A DNA stretch of 64,000 nucleotides. It comes from Mycobacterium sp. 1245111.1. GTDB taxonomy: Bacteria; Actinomycetota; Actinomycetes; Mycobacteriales; Mycobacteriaceae. Below are positions 46,151-54,449 of the stretch, in pieces. The first letter of the stretch is position 1. Every line of letters starts with the position of its first letter. The position numbers and the translations under genes are program-made. The stretch lies in NCBI RefSeq assembly GCF_001673405.1, contig NZ_LZLV01000095.1, positions 39,132 through 103,131 on the forward strand, in the 5' to 3' direction. Below the pieces are notes generated by a model. That model was not told the origin of the DNA. It ran no database searches and saw only the letters and a list, made by a program, of their open reading frames with translations.

Positions 46151-47686
46151 TTACCGCGTCGCCTTGATCACCTGAACCAGGTTGAACTGCCAGCGCTCGA
46201 CCAGGCGGAAACCGAGCTGGTGCGGAACCGCGAATGACGGGGTCGCTCCGAAACGCTCGCCGGGTGGCAGCTGTGCGGCGCGCTCATGATCGGGGCGTGA
46301 CGCGTCGGCTTGGGTGATGATCCACACCACGCGGCAACGGCCTAACGGCTTCGCGACAACTTCCGGAATGAGGTTGGTGTCGAAGACGTCGTGGCGGTCC
46401 GTCGCCCGTCGCCACAGGGTGAGATCGATCAACTTTCGGTAGGCGTCCGGGCGGGCCGCCAGCAAGGGGCGCATCGGGGCGGGCATGAACGTCACCGTGT
46501 CGTTGACGAGCAAGCAATCGCCCCGTGCGGCCTGTGCGGTGATCAGATCGGCGACTTGACTGTAGTCCATTCCATACTTGGCGTATGGGCCGCGTTGCAC
46601 CGCAATGTAATTCGGCGCTGCGGCGATGGCGAGCAGCCCGACGATAGCCGCAGCTGCCCATCTTGTGACGGCTAACGCGCCGATGCAGACACCCAGAACG
46701 AGTGCGATCGCAGGTGCGGTGAAGCTCAGATAGCGGGGCGTGTAAATCGGGTGCACCAAGGCCGACCATGCGACGATTGCGGCGGTCGGAAATACCGACC
46801 ATGCAATTGACAACGTCAACAGCTGGCGATCTGACACGGTTGGGCGCGCGGAGGTGAAGAGCCACAACAGAATTGCCATCGCAACTATTAGTGCCGACAC
46901 AATCGTGAACGGGGGGCTCCGTTCGAAATACTGCTGAATCGCCACGTCCTCGATCGTGCGGTGTCCGATCGGTGCAACCCAATTGATCTGGTGCGCTTGA
47001 CGAACGGCTGCGACAACGACTGGCGCCACCGCGCCACCGGCGACGGCGGTCGTCACCGCGAAACGTGTGACGACGCGCCTGCCGCGCTGAAACAGAAGAA
47101 TGAAAACGAGATGCACGGGCGACATCAACACGAGGTACAGGTCGAGCAAAACCGACGACGCCAGAACGATCCCGTAAGACAGCCACACCCAGGCGCTGTC
47201 ACGGCGGACGGCGTAAACGAACAGCACCGTCAGCCAGACGGCGGCCATCATCGACAAGGCATACGGCCGGGCTTCGATGCCCGCCCAGGTCGACCGCGGC
47301 AAAATCGCGCAGACAACTCCGGAGGTCAAGGCGACAGCGCGAGTCGAGAACTGCTTGCCCAGCACCACGAGTCCGGCTGCCGCGCCGCCGATCGCCAAAC
47401 CGCTTGGCGCGCGGGACCAGAACTCGGTCGGCGGAAAGACTGTGAACCAGCCGTGCATGAACAGGTAGTACAGACCTTCGACGGCATCGACGTTGCCGAG
47501 CATCTGCCACAACTGACTCAGCGAACGACTGTAGGAGGCCGAAATTGTGGCGGCTTCGTCATACCAGAACGACGGACGGCTTGCACCAGCCAAGCTCACG
47601 GCGGCGGCCAACACCGCGACGACCAGTGGGTCGAGCCACGCGCGCGGCGGTGTTGCGACCAGACGTCTGCGATACCCGCTGAGCAC
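46151..47686 (-). CDS. GT39/ArnT-like membrane glycosyltransferase
   Basis: 511 aa with about ten membrane helices. The first large loop has SFWYDEAATISASYSRSL, the DE motif used by C-type polyprenyl-phosphate-sugar transferases; the C-terminal part is a soluble domain with few helices. Likely transfers a sugar, mannose for example, from a lipid carrier at the outer face. GTG at 47686, with GGCGAGG near; the frame upstream is open but looks non-coding and covers the GH16 relic. Confidence 0.8.
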   Translation of the reverse strand: MLSGYRRRLVATPPRAWLDPLVVAVLAAAVSLAGASRPSFWYDEAATISASYSRSLSQLWQMLGNVDAVEGLYYLFMHGWFTVFPPTEFWSRAPSGLAIGGAAAGLVVLGKQFSTRAVALTSGVVCAILPRSTWAGIEARPYALSMMAAVWLTVLFVYAVRRDSAWVWLSYGIVLASSVLLDLYLVLMSPVHLVFILLFQRGRRVVTRFAVTTAVAGGAVAPVVVAAVRQAHQINWVAPIGHRTIEDVAIQQYFERSPPFTIVSALIVAMAILLWLFTSARPTVSDRQLLTLSIAWSVFPTAAIVAWSALVHPIYTPRYLSFTAPAIALVLGVCIGALAVTRWAAAAIVGLLAIAAAPNYIAVQRGPYAKYGMDYSQVADLITAQAARGDCLLVNDTVTFMPAPMRPLLAARPDAYRKLIDLTLWRRATDRHDVFDTNLIPEVVAKPLGRCRVVWIITQADASRPDHERAAQLPPGERFGATPSFAVPHQLGFRLVERWQFNLVQVIKATR

Positions 47687-47752
47687 CTCGCCATGGTGCC
47701 AGAAGCGCGGTAGGTGCCCGGGCTGGTGGGGGTCAGAAGGTATCCCCTTGCG

Positions 47753-47842
47753 CTTGTGCCCGAGATGCCGGCCGGGACCACCGTGCACGCCGACGCGTCG
47801 GGCAGCTACCCGCCGAGATGCTGATCGACTGGCTGGCCTGAG
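47753..47842 (+). pseudogene. Degenerate, internally deleted GH16 relic (copy 3)
   Basis: The plus strand reads V-P-E-M-P (from the GTG at 47756), the start of the GH16 copies, then TTVHA, then GSYPP, then after a one-base loss EMLIDWLA and a stop at ~47841. In intact copies these blocks lie at the start, at ~165 and at the end. So it looks like a third copy with two large internal deletions and a frameshift, antisense upstream of the GT39-like gene. Confidence 0.6.
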
Positions 47843-47846
47843 CTCG

Positions 47847-48629
47847 TCAGCGCCGGGACTGGCGCACCTTGTACGTCGACGGCCACGAATGGCGAGTTTC
47901 GTCGCCGACCAGTGCGGTGCCCTTGCTGCCCACCTTGACGGCGTACGCCTCTTCGCCCGCGCCGACCTCGCGGTTGGCATGCTCCTGGGCCAGGTAGTAC
48001 AGCTCGTCGATGGTGGCCTCGTGATAAGCGACGAAGGTGGTCTTGCGTTCGACGTCGCCAGCCGCCGCGATCATCCAGTCAGGCAGGATCCTGGTGGCCA
48101 GCGCGCCCAGGCCGAACAGCGCAAACGGCACCACCCAATAGCTGAGGTAGCTCACCGGCGTCGTGGCGTCGAGAACCGAGGGGTCGGCGGCCACGACCGG
48201 CGGAATCGACGCCGAGACCGTCATACCCGCGAACACCGCGACCCAGATCCAGGTCAAGCGCGCGACGATCTGGCCGAACACGTCGCTGTTGACCACCCCG
48301 GGCGGTTGATTCGCCGCGGCATACTCGTGCACGAACGACGTCCCGAATTGCCGGCCGAACACGATGGTCAGCAGTGCGCCGGCGAAGCTGAGTGGCAGCG
48401 CCCACTGCAGCACCACCGACTGGCCTGCCACCAGAGTCAGTGCAGTGAGTACCAGAAACGTTGCACTGGAACCGATTTCGAGGGAACGTCGCGGTGTCCT
48501 GATGAGATATGCGGCGGAAAGCCCGGCAATGGCGAGCGCAAAGGCGGCCAGAGCAGCGACCAGGACCGGTGTATTGCCGACCAGGATCCAATAGACGATC
48601 CACGGCGCGAAGCCAAACAGAATGCCCAC
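47847..48629 (-). CDS. Conserved membrane protein, 260 aa
   Basis: N-terminal half has about three hydrophobic segments (FAPWIVYWILVGNTPVLVAALAAFALAIAGL and others), then two more around WIWVAVFAGMTVSA and YWVVPFALFGLGALA. The last ~70 residues are soluble and charged. Resembles membrane proteins conserved in mycobacteria but without named function. It stands near TetR; no operon evident. Confidence 0.72.
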   Translation of the reverse strand: MGILFGFAPWIVYWILVGNTPVLVAALAAFALAIAGLSAAYLIRTPRRSLEIGSSATFLVLTALTLVAGQSVVLQWALPLSFAGALLTIVFGRQFGTSFVHEYAAANQPPGVVNSDVFGQIVARLTWIWVAVFAGMTVSASIPPVVAADPSVLDATTPVSYLSYWVVPFALFGLGALATRILPDWMIAAAGDVERKTTFVAYHEATIDELYYLAQEHANREVGAGEEAYAVKVGSKGTALVGDETRHSWPSTYKVRQSRR

Positions 48630-48684
48630 GATCGGTCAGTTTATGGGCGCGACCACATCCGCGGGAGCGTTGGGTGCCGACAGT

Positions 48685-49308
48685 TCAGCGCCGCAGACTG
48701 CGCAGGGTGCTCGTGACGAATTTCTTCAGCACCTCGTCACGCCCGGACCCGGGCACTCCGGCGCTGATCAGTTGGCCGTGGACGCCGATCAGAAAGAACG
48801 CCGCACTGTCGTAGGGGTCGACGTCGTCGTAGAGCTCGCCGCGGATGCGGGCGCGTTCGATCTCGGCGGCGAGCAGCAGGAAAGTCGGATGCTTGGTCCA
48901 ATTCTCGTCTTTGGGTGCGGTTGGTGAGAAATAGAGACTGATCACGTCGCGGAACAATGCTGCGCCCCACCGGGTCTCGAGTGCGACGACGAGTCTGATG
49001 ATTTCGGTCAACACCTCCTCCAGGCCGCGGCGGGTGTTGAGAAACCGGCTGAGCTCCTCGGCGAGGTAGTCCTCGTCGCGACGGATCAACTCGAGCAGGA
49101 CGTGCTCCTTGGTGGGAAAGTGAAAATAGAAGGTGCTCCGAGCAACCCCCGCGGCTTCGACGATCGCGTTGATATCCGCCGACTGTGCGCCGGCACGCTG
49201 AAACTCCACGATCGCGGCATCGAGCACCCGCGCACGGGTTTTCTGGCGCTGAGCGTCGCGACCTGTGGCGGTGTCCGGCACCCCACTATTCTGCCGCATG
49301 TCGTCCAT
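48685..49308 (-). CDS. TetR-family transcriptional regulator
   Basis: 207 aa from the ATG at 49308 (another ATG at 49299). Helix-turn-helix: RVLDAAIVEFQRAGAQSADINAIVEAAGVARSTFYFHFPTKEHVLLEL. The C-terminal domain is the helical ligand-binding part. Divergent from a four-gene membrane/oxidase-subunit operon starting at 49556, its most likely target. Confidence 0.88.
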   Translation of the reverse strand: MDDMRQNSGVPDTATGRDAQRQKTRARVLDAAIVEFQRAGAQSADINAIVEAAGVARSTFYFHFPTKEHVLLELIRRDEDYLAEELSRFLNTRRGLEEVLTEIIRLVVALETRWGAALFRDVISLYFSPTAPKDENWTKHPTFLLLAAEIERARIRGELYDDVDPYDSAAFFLIGVHGQLISAGVPGSGRDEVLKKFVTSTLRSLRR

Positions 49309-49555
49309 TCGCTGACAGATATCACTCAAAGTTGAATGCGGAAAACCTCCGGCTGATGACGCTGAACTCATCAGGCCTCGTCAAAGCGATTTTGATCCCG
49401 ATGATCCGTGCAGTCGAATCCGGTTACCAAGTGACAAGTTGCTGATTTCGTTGTTATCTGTCAGCGAACGTGCTAGATGTGGGACGCACGCTTTCTCGGT
49501 AGGACATCTCGTCGGAGCGGGCGACTTCGCATCCGGCAAAGCAGGGACGGCATCG

Positions 49556-50260
49556 ATGAATACCAGAGGTCAACGCATCCTGTTGTGGACGGCGCCGCCG
49601 GCGGTGGCCTTGTTCGTGCTGGCCTATTTCACGTTTCCGGTGTTCTCTCCCCCGCTGTCACCGACGTTGACACCCGAACAAGTCGCGGCGTTCTTCCAGG
49701 GCAACGTCACCGGAATCCTCGGTGTCTCGATCCTGTGCAACCTCATCGCGTGCTCCTTGGTGCCGCTGTTCGCGGTGACCGCGGTGCAGATCTCCCGAAG
49801 CGCGACGTCGAGCCCGGTGTTCACCTACGCGTACATCATCTGCGTCGGGGTGGGAACGACGGCGTTCATCCTCGCCGATTATTGCTGGGGCATGGCCGCA
49901 TTCAGGCCCGACCGCGACCCGCAGCTGACCAGCCTTCTCAACGACATGGCGTGGTTCTTCTTCGTCGCTCCGGTCGGCACCATCATGGTGCAGAACCTGT
50001 GCTTCGCCCTCAGCGTCTATCTCGACCAGCGGCCGGATCCGATCTTCCCGCGTTGGGTCGCGCACTTCAATGTCGCGACCCTTGCATTCCTGGCGCCCAG
50101 CGCGTTCTCGATCCTCGTCAAATCGGGCCCACTCGCCTGGAACGGTCCACTCTCATTCACGTTGCGACTCACCACATTTGCCGTGTACATCGCGGTGATG
50201 TTCTGGGCCCTGCTGCGGGCGGTCAACCGCCAGGGTGACGAGCGGGTGGCGCTGGCATGA
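49556..50260 (+). CDS. Membrane protein, first gene of the oxidase-subunit cassette
   Basis: 234 aa with six or so hydrophobic segments. The C-terminal KSGPLAWNGPLSFTLRLTTFAVYIAVMFWALLRAV matches the end of the next protein (KSGPFAWNGLMTFWFAMILYVSW), so the two genes are paralogues. No known family name. ATG at 49556; its stop overlaps the next ATG (ATGA). Confidence 0.8.
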   Translation: MNTRGQRILLWTAPPAVALFVLAYFTFPVFSPPLSPTLTPEQVAAFFQGNVTGILGVSILCNLIACSLVPLFAVTAVQISRSATSSPVFTYAYIICVGVGTTAFILADYCWGMAAFRPDRDPQLTSLLNDMAWFFFVAPVGTIMVQNLCFALSVYLDQRPDPIFPRWVAHFNVATLAFLAPSAFSILVKSGPLAWNGPLSFTLRLTTFAVYIAVMFWALLRAVNRQGDERVALA

Positions 50261-51006
50261 GCGGCAGCGTGGCGACGATTCCTCGACCGGGAGCCGGCCC
50301 GGCAAAGTCGTGGCGTACGAATCGCAAGCTCGACCAGTGGATCGCATTCTGGAGCGTGCCGTTCTTCTTCAACCTGTTCGGGCTGGTGTTCGTGCCGCTG
50401 AGTTGGATGATGCCGCCGCGGTCCCCCAGCAGTCCCACGCCACGCATCGTCGACTTCATGCACTCTCACAATCTGCTGATCGCGTGCGTAATCCTCACGC
50501 TGGCTTACGGTTTGGCGCCGGTGTCCAATGCCTGCTATCTCATGCAAGTCAACCGAATGTCGGTCAGTCCGGCGTTCCGCTATTCGATAATGATCGGCGC
50601 GATGACCGGCGCGATCGTCGGGATGCTGTTTCCGATGTTCTGCTTCGGGCTTGGCGCTTTTCGCCCCGGGTACAGCGCGGCAGTCCTGGCGATGCTCTAC
50701 GACTTCGGCTACCTGGCGTTCATCGGCTCACTGGGCTGCTTCTGCGTCATGTGGATGGCCTTTGGCCTGGCCATCATCCTCGACGAGAACAACATCCTGC
50801 CAAAGTGGCTGGGCTACTACACCGTTTGGCAATACGTGAGCGAGCTGATTGTCGCCCCGGTCTGGATCGTGAAATCCGGACCGTTCGCCTGGAACGGCCT
50901 GATGACCTTCTGGTTCGCCATGATCCTGTACGTCTCGTGGCAGCTCATCGTGTACGTGTGCATTTTCAAGGCAATCAAGGACCAGCCCGAGAGTGAACTC
51001 GCATGA
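50257..51006 (+). CDS. Membrane protein, paralogue of the preceding gene
   Basis: 249 aa with about six hydrophobic segments and a short hydrophilic N-terminus. Shares with its neighbour the C-terminal KSGP.AWNG block, the FRPG/FRPDRDP region and the WMAFGLAIILDENNILPKW pattern (LSVYLDQRPDPIFPRW in the neighbour). ATGA overlaps on both sides bind it into one operon with the COX subunits. Confidence 0.82.
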   Translation: MSGSVATIPRPGAGPAKSWRTNRKLDQWIAFWSVPFFFNLFGLVFVPLSWMMPPRSPSSPTPRIVDFMHSHNLLIACVILTLAYGLAPVSNACYLMQVNRMSVSPAFRYSIMIGAMTGAIVGMLFPMFCFGLGAFRPGYSAAVLAMLYDFGYLAFIGSLGCFCVMWMAFGLAIILDENNILPKWLGYYTVWQYVSELIVAPVWIVKSGPFAWNGLMTFWFAMILYVSWQLIVYVCIFKAIKDQPESELA

Positions 51007-51608
51007 CCGACGTCGCCGAAGGCTCCGCCACTGGCGTCGACGAGTCGGTCGTCGACGCGCGTGGTCACGTTCCCGGCGAATCCAGCATGTGGTTCTTCGT
51101 CATCGGGGACCTGCTGATATTCGCGATGTACTTCGTCGGCTACATGTACTTCCGCGGTCAGCACCAGGAGATGTTCCTGCAGAGCCAGGCCCGGCTCAAC
51201 GTCGACATCGGCGCCGTCAATACCGTGGTGCTGCTGACGAGTTCGCTGTTTGTCGCATTGGGTACCGCGGCGGCACGCGCCGGAAATTCGGGAAATGCGC
51301 TGCGCGGGTGGGCAATTGCGCTCGCTTTCGGCGCTGCCTTCCCGCTACTGAAGTTGTTCGAATGGATCCCTGAGATCAGCGCCGGTCTGACGCCGGGAAA
51401 AAATCTGTTCTTCATGTATTACTTCGTGATGACCGGCATGCATCTCTGCCATGTCGCGCTCGGCCTGGTCATCATGTGTTTCGTGATCCGCAATCTCAAG
51501 ACCGAGGCCAAGCCCAAGATGTCGCTCGTCGAGACCGGCGCCACCTATTGGCACATGGTCGATGTTTTGTGGTTGGTCCTATTCGCGCTGCTGTATTTGA
51601 TGAGGTAG
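51003..51608 (+). CDS. Cytochrome c oxidase subunit III-family protein (NorE-like)
   Basis: 201 aa. Five-helix COX3 fold: ESSMWFFVIGDLLIFAMYFVGYMYFR, a middle pair of helices, FFMYYFVMTGMHLCHVALGLVIM and GATYWHMVDVLWLVLFALLYLMR, with conserved Glu and His residues. Close to the NorE subclass linked to NO reductase and oxidases, not the main CtaE. Coupled by ATGA to the upstream gene and followed 4 bp later by a subunit IV homologue. Confidence 0.88.
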   Translation: MTDVAEGSATGVDESVVDARGHVPGESSMWFFVIGDLLIFAMYFVGYMYFRGQHQEMFLQSQARLNVDIGAVNTVVLLTSSLFVALGTAAARAGNSGNALRGWAIALAFGAAFPLLKLFEWIPEISAGLTPGKNLFFMYYFVMTGMHLCHVALGLVIMCFVIRNLKTEAKPKMSLVETGATYWHMVDVLWLVLFALLYLMR

Positions 51609-51612
51609 ATCC

Positions 51613-51891
51613 GTGACGTCGCTGATCCGCAGTCCCCTCACGATCGTCTGGGCATTTCTCACGGCGGTCACGATCGCCTCGTCGTTCATTTCCGTCGACG
51701 GCGGTGCCGCGCACCAGATCAATGCGACGGTCACGACGGTGGTCTTGCTGATGGCTGCGGTCAAGGCGTACTTGGTGATTCAGCACTTCATGGAAGTCCG
51801 GCGCGCACCGCTCTGGCTGAATTTGACCACCACTGGATGGGTGCTCGGGCTTTTCACACTGCTTCTGGGCTTCTACTTCGCCGGCCTGTAG
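51613..51891 (+). CDS. Prokaryotic cytochrome c oxidase subunit IV-family protein
   Basis: 92 aa with three hydrophobic segments: TIVWAFLTAVTIASSFI, ATVTTVVLLMAAVKAYLVIQHFMEVR and GWVLGLFTLLLGFYFAG. The VKAYLVIQHFMEVR block is the COX4_pro hallmark. Last gene of the cassette; its end overlaps the APH-like gene on the opposite strand by 19 bp. Confidence 0.85.
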   Translation: MTSLIRSPLTIVWAFLTAVTIASSFISVDGGAAHQINATVTTVVLLMAAVKAYLVIQHFMEVRRAPLWLNLTTTGWVLGLFTLLLGFYFAGL

Positions 51892-52964
51892 GCCGTTCGG
51901 GCAGTGATCTTTTGCGCCAAGTTCCAGGCGGTTTCGGCCATACTGCGGTAGCGCTCCCGGTATTCGCTGGTGCCGGCGCGTGAATCGGCCGCATTGCCTT
52001 CGACCCCGCGCCGCCAGACCCCCGCGGTGATTGAGGCCAGCCGAAACATCGAGAACACCACGAACACGTCAAGCGATTCAGGCAGCTCACGGTCGGCATG
52101 CGCACGGTAGCTGTTTAGGAACTCCCGCTGATCGGGAACGCCAGTGCCGGTGAGGTTTTCGCCGAGAACGCCGCTTCGGCCGCCGGGCCCGCCCGGCACG
52201 TGATACGTCACGCAGAAATACCCGAGGTCGGCCAGCGGATTGCCGATCGTCGAGAGCTCCCAGTCCAACACCGCCACCACCCGCGGCTCGGTGGGGTGCA
52301 GCAGCACGTTGCCCAGTCGATAGTCGCCGTGGGCGATGCACGGGGGCACATCATCGGCCGGCGGGTGCGCGGGCAGCCACGTTGCCAACTTGTCCATCGC
52401 CGGCATGTCCTCCATGCGCGCGGCCTCCCACTGCCGGGTCCACAACGCGACCTGGCGCTGCATGTAACCCTCCGGCCGACCGAAACCCTCGAGTCCGACG
52501 GCGCGCCAATCCACCCCGTGCAGTGCCGCAAGCACCCGCGCCAAGTCCTCGTACACAGCGGCACGGTGCGCCGGTGTCTCTTCACGCATCACCCGGTCCG
52601 GGAAGACCCGGCCTGGTACATGATCCATCACGAAAAATGGTGTGCCGAGCACGGATTCGTCGTCACACAAAAGCTGCATGCGCGGTACCGGCACATCGGT
52701 GTCGGCCAGTGCGGCCATCACCCGGTGCTCCCGTTCGACCTCGTGTGCCCGTGGCAGCAGCTTGCCGGGTGGCTTCTTGCGCAGCACGTACTCGCCGCCG
52801 GCAGTGTGCAGATGAAACGTGGGATTGCTCTGACCGCCCTGAAACTGCCGAACTTCCAACTGACCGTCGAATCCTGGCAGCCGCCCGCGCAGGTACCGGG
52901 CCAGCGTGGCTTCGTCGAAGCGATGCGCAGGCAGCACTGGTACCAGCTCTGCCATCCCCGCCAT
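51873..52964 (-). CDS. Aminoglycoside phosphotransferase-like kinase (ACAD10/11-type)
   Basis: 363 aa. Kinase-like fold: FQGGQSNPTF and YVLRKKPPG carry the nucleotide site and Lys, HGDYRLGNVL is the catalytic loop, VLDWELSTIGNPLADLGYF the metal Asp. Family members related to the N-terminal part of ACAD10/11 phosphorylate hydroxy-acyl-CoA rather than drugs. ATG at 52964 with AAGGAG 6 nt upstream. It is divergent from the LLM gene. Confidence 0.87.
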   Translation of the reverse strand: MAGMAELVPVLPAHRFDEATLARYLRGRLPGFDGQLEVRQFQGGQSNPTFHLHTAGGEYVLRKKPPGKLLPRAHEVEREHRVMAALADTDVPVPRMQLLCDDESVLGTPFFVMDHVPGRVFPDRVMREETPAHRAAVYEDLARVLAALHGVDWRAVGLEGFGRPEGYMQRQVALWTRQWEAARMEDMPAMDKLATWLPAHPPADDVPPCIAHGDYRLGNVLLHPTEPRVVAVLDWELSTIGNPLADLGYFCVTYHVPGGPGGRSGVLGENLTGTGVPDQREFLNSYRAHADRELPESLDVFVVFSMFRLASITAGVWRRGVEGNAADSRAGTSEYRERYRSMAETAWNLAQKITARTAYRPAK

Positions 52965-53049
52965 CTGCGGCTCCTTGTCGTCGACTGCGTCGGCGAAAAC
53001 CCTACCGAGGAGTGAAAACACTATGGCCCGTTTCGATTAGGGTCCGGCT

Positions 53050-54045
53050 ATGGACATTTCTTGTGCGTTCGCCACCTCCTCCGACACCCCGGCGCATGTC
53101 GAACTCGCCGAATCGCTCGGCTACCGGCGCGCGTGGCTCTACGACTCCCCTGCGCTGTACCCCGACGTGTGGATGGTCCTGACCCGATGCGCCGAACGCA
53201 CGTCGCGCATCGGCCTCGGTCCGGGCGTGCTCGTTCCCAGCCTGCGGCACCCGATGGTCAACGCGGCCGCGATCGCCGAACTCGCGGGCCAGGCACCCGG
53301 CCGGGTTGCGGTGGCCATCGGATCGGGCTTCACCGGCCGGTTCGCGTTAGGCAAGCGGCCGATGCCGTGGCGGCAGGTCGCCGACTACGTCCGCTGCCTG
53401 AAGTCCTTGCTGGCGGGCGAGACCGCCGAGTGGGACGGCGCGCGGATCACAATGATGCACGCGTCCGGGTACGGCGCAGCGCGACCGCTCGACGTGCCGA
53501 TCCTGATCGGGGCCGACGGACCAAAGGGACTGGCGGTCGCGGCCGAACTGGGTGACGGCGTGTTCTCGGCCGCCGTGCCACAGCCCGACGCGGTCGAGGC
53601 CGCCGACTGGCGGGCGTTGCTGGCGTTCGGCACAGTGCTCGACGACGGCGAAGAGCTGACCTCGGCCCGGGTCATGGACGCCGCAGGGCCTGGAGCCGTG
53701 GTGGTGTATCACGCCATGTACGAGCGTGGTGGCGCCGCCGCAGTGGACGGGCTGCCGGGTGGGCGCGGCTGGCGCGAGTCGGTGGAGAAACATCCGGAGA
53801 GCGAACGTCACCTCGCGATCCATGAAGGTCACCTGGTAAAGGCCAACCCGCGCGACGAGCCGTATGTCGCCGAGCTCATCCCGATGGCCAGCGCCGCGGC
53901 GCTGACCGGGACCGCCGATCAGGTTGCCGAGTGGGTCCGCGGCCTCGCCGCCGTCGGGGTCACCGAAGTCGCCTACCAGCCAGCTGGATCCGACATCGAG
54001 CGTGAGTTGCGCGCGTTCGCATCTGCCACCGGCATCGCGGCCTGA
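53050..54045 (+). CDS. LLM-class F420-dependent oxidoreductase
   Basis: 331 aa. Starts MDISCAFATSSDTPAHVELAESLGYRRAWLYDSP, with GPGVLVPSLRHPMVNAAAIAEL and RVAVAIGSGFTGR, the F420-binding LLM pattern. Ends GVTEVAYQPAG as in the methylene-H4MPT reductase-like group. First of three same-strand genes (LLM, DoxX-like, FAD monooxygenase) with short gaps. Confidence 0.87.
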   Translation: MDISCAFATSSDTPAHVELAESLGYRRAWLYDSPALYPDVWMVLTRCAERTSRIGLGPGVLVPSLRHPMVNAAAIAELAGQAPGRVAVAIGSGFTGRFALGKRPMPWRQVADYVRCLKSLLAGETAEWDGARITMMHASGYGAARPLDVPILIGADGPKGLAVAAELGDGVFSAAVPQPDAVEAADWRALLAFGTVLDDGEELTSARVMDAAGPGAVVVYHAMYERGGAAAVDGLPGGRGWRESVEKHPESERHLAIHEGHLVKANPRDEPYVAELIPMASAAALTGTADQVAEWVRGLAAVGVTEVAYQPAGSDIERELRAFASATGIAA

Positions 54046-54061
54046 GGATTACCGTGTAGCA

Positions 54062-54406
54062 ATGATCGCCAAGATTGTCGTGACCGCGCTGCTTGCCGCC
54101 ATGCTCGGCTTTGCCGGACTGATCAAGCTTGCCGGCGTTCAACAATCGCTGACGATCCGCGACCACCTCGGCCTCAACCCGGTGCAGTGGCGGACGATCG
54201 GCGTGCTCGAACTCTGTGCCGTCGCAGGCGTGCTGGTGGGCTTGGCCTGGTGGCCGATCGGTGTCGCGGCAGCCATCGGCTCGGCGCTGCTTCTGTTGGG
54301 CGCCATCGGTTTTCACACGCGCGCATCCGACAGTGGGGGCGAGACGGCGCCCGCGGTTCTCGGCCTGGGCCTGGCCGTCGCGACCGCCATCCTCCAGTTC
54401 GGATAA
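54062..54406 (+). CDS. DoxX-like small membrane protein
   Basis: 114 aa, four hydrophobic segments: IVVTALLAAMLGFAGLIKLAG, TIGVLELCAVAGVLVGLAWWP, IGVAAAIGSALLLLGAIG and LGLGLAVATAIL. ATG at 54062. Between the LLM and FAD monooxygenase genes and possibly cotranscribed. Confidence 0.78.
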   Translation: MIAKIVVTALLAAMLGFAGLIKLAGVQQSLTIRDHLGLNPVQWRTIGVLELCAVAGVLVGLAWWPIGVAAAIGSALLLLGAIGFHTRASDSGGETAPAVLGLGLAVATAILQFG

Positions 54407-54449
54407 AACACGTAGCTTCGCCCTGGGGCAGATCAGTAAGCTGTCCTAA

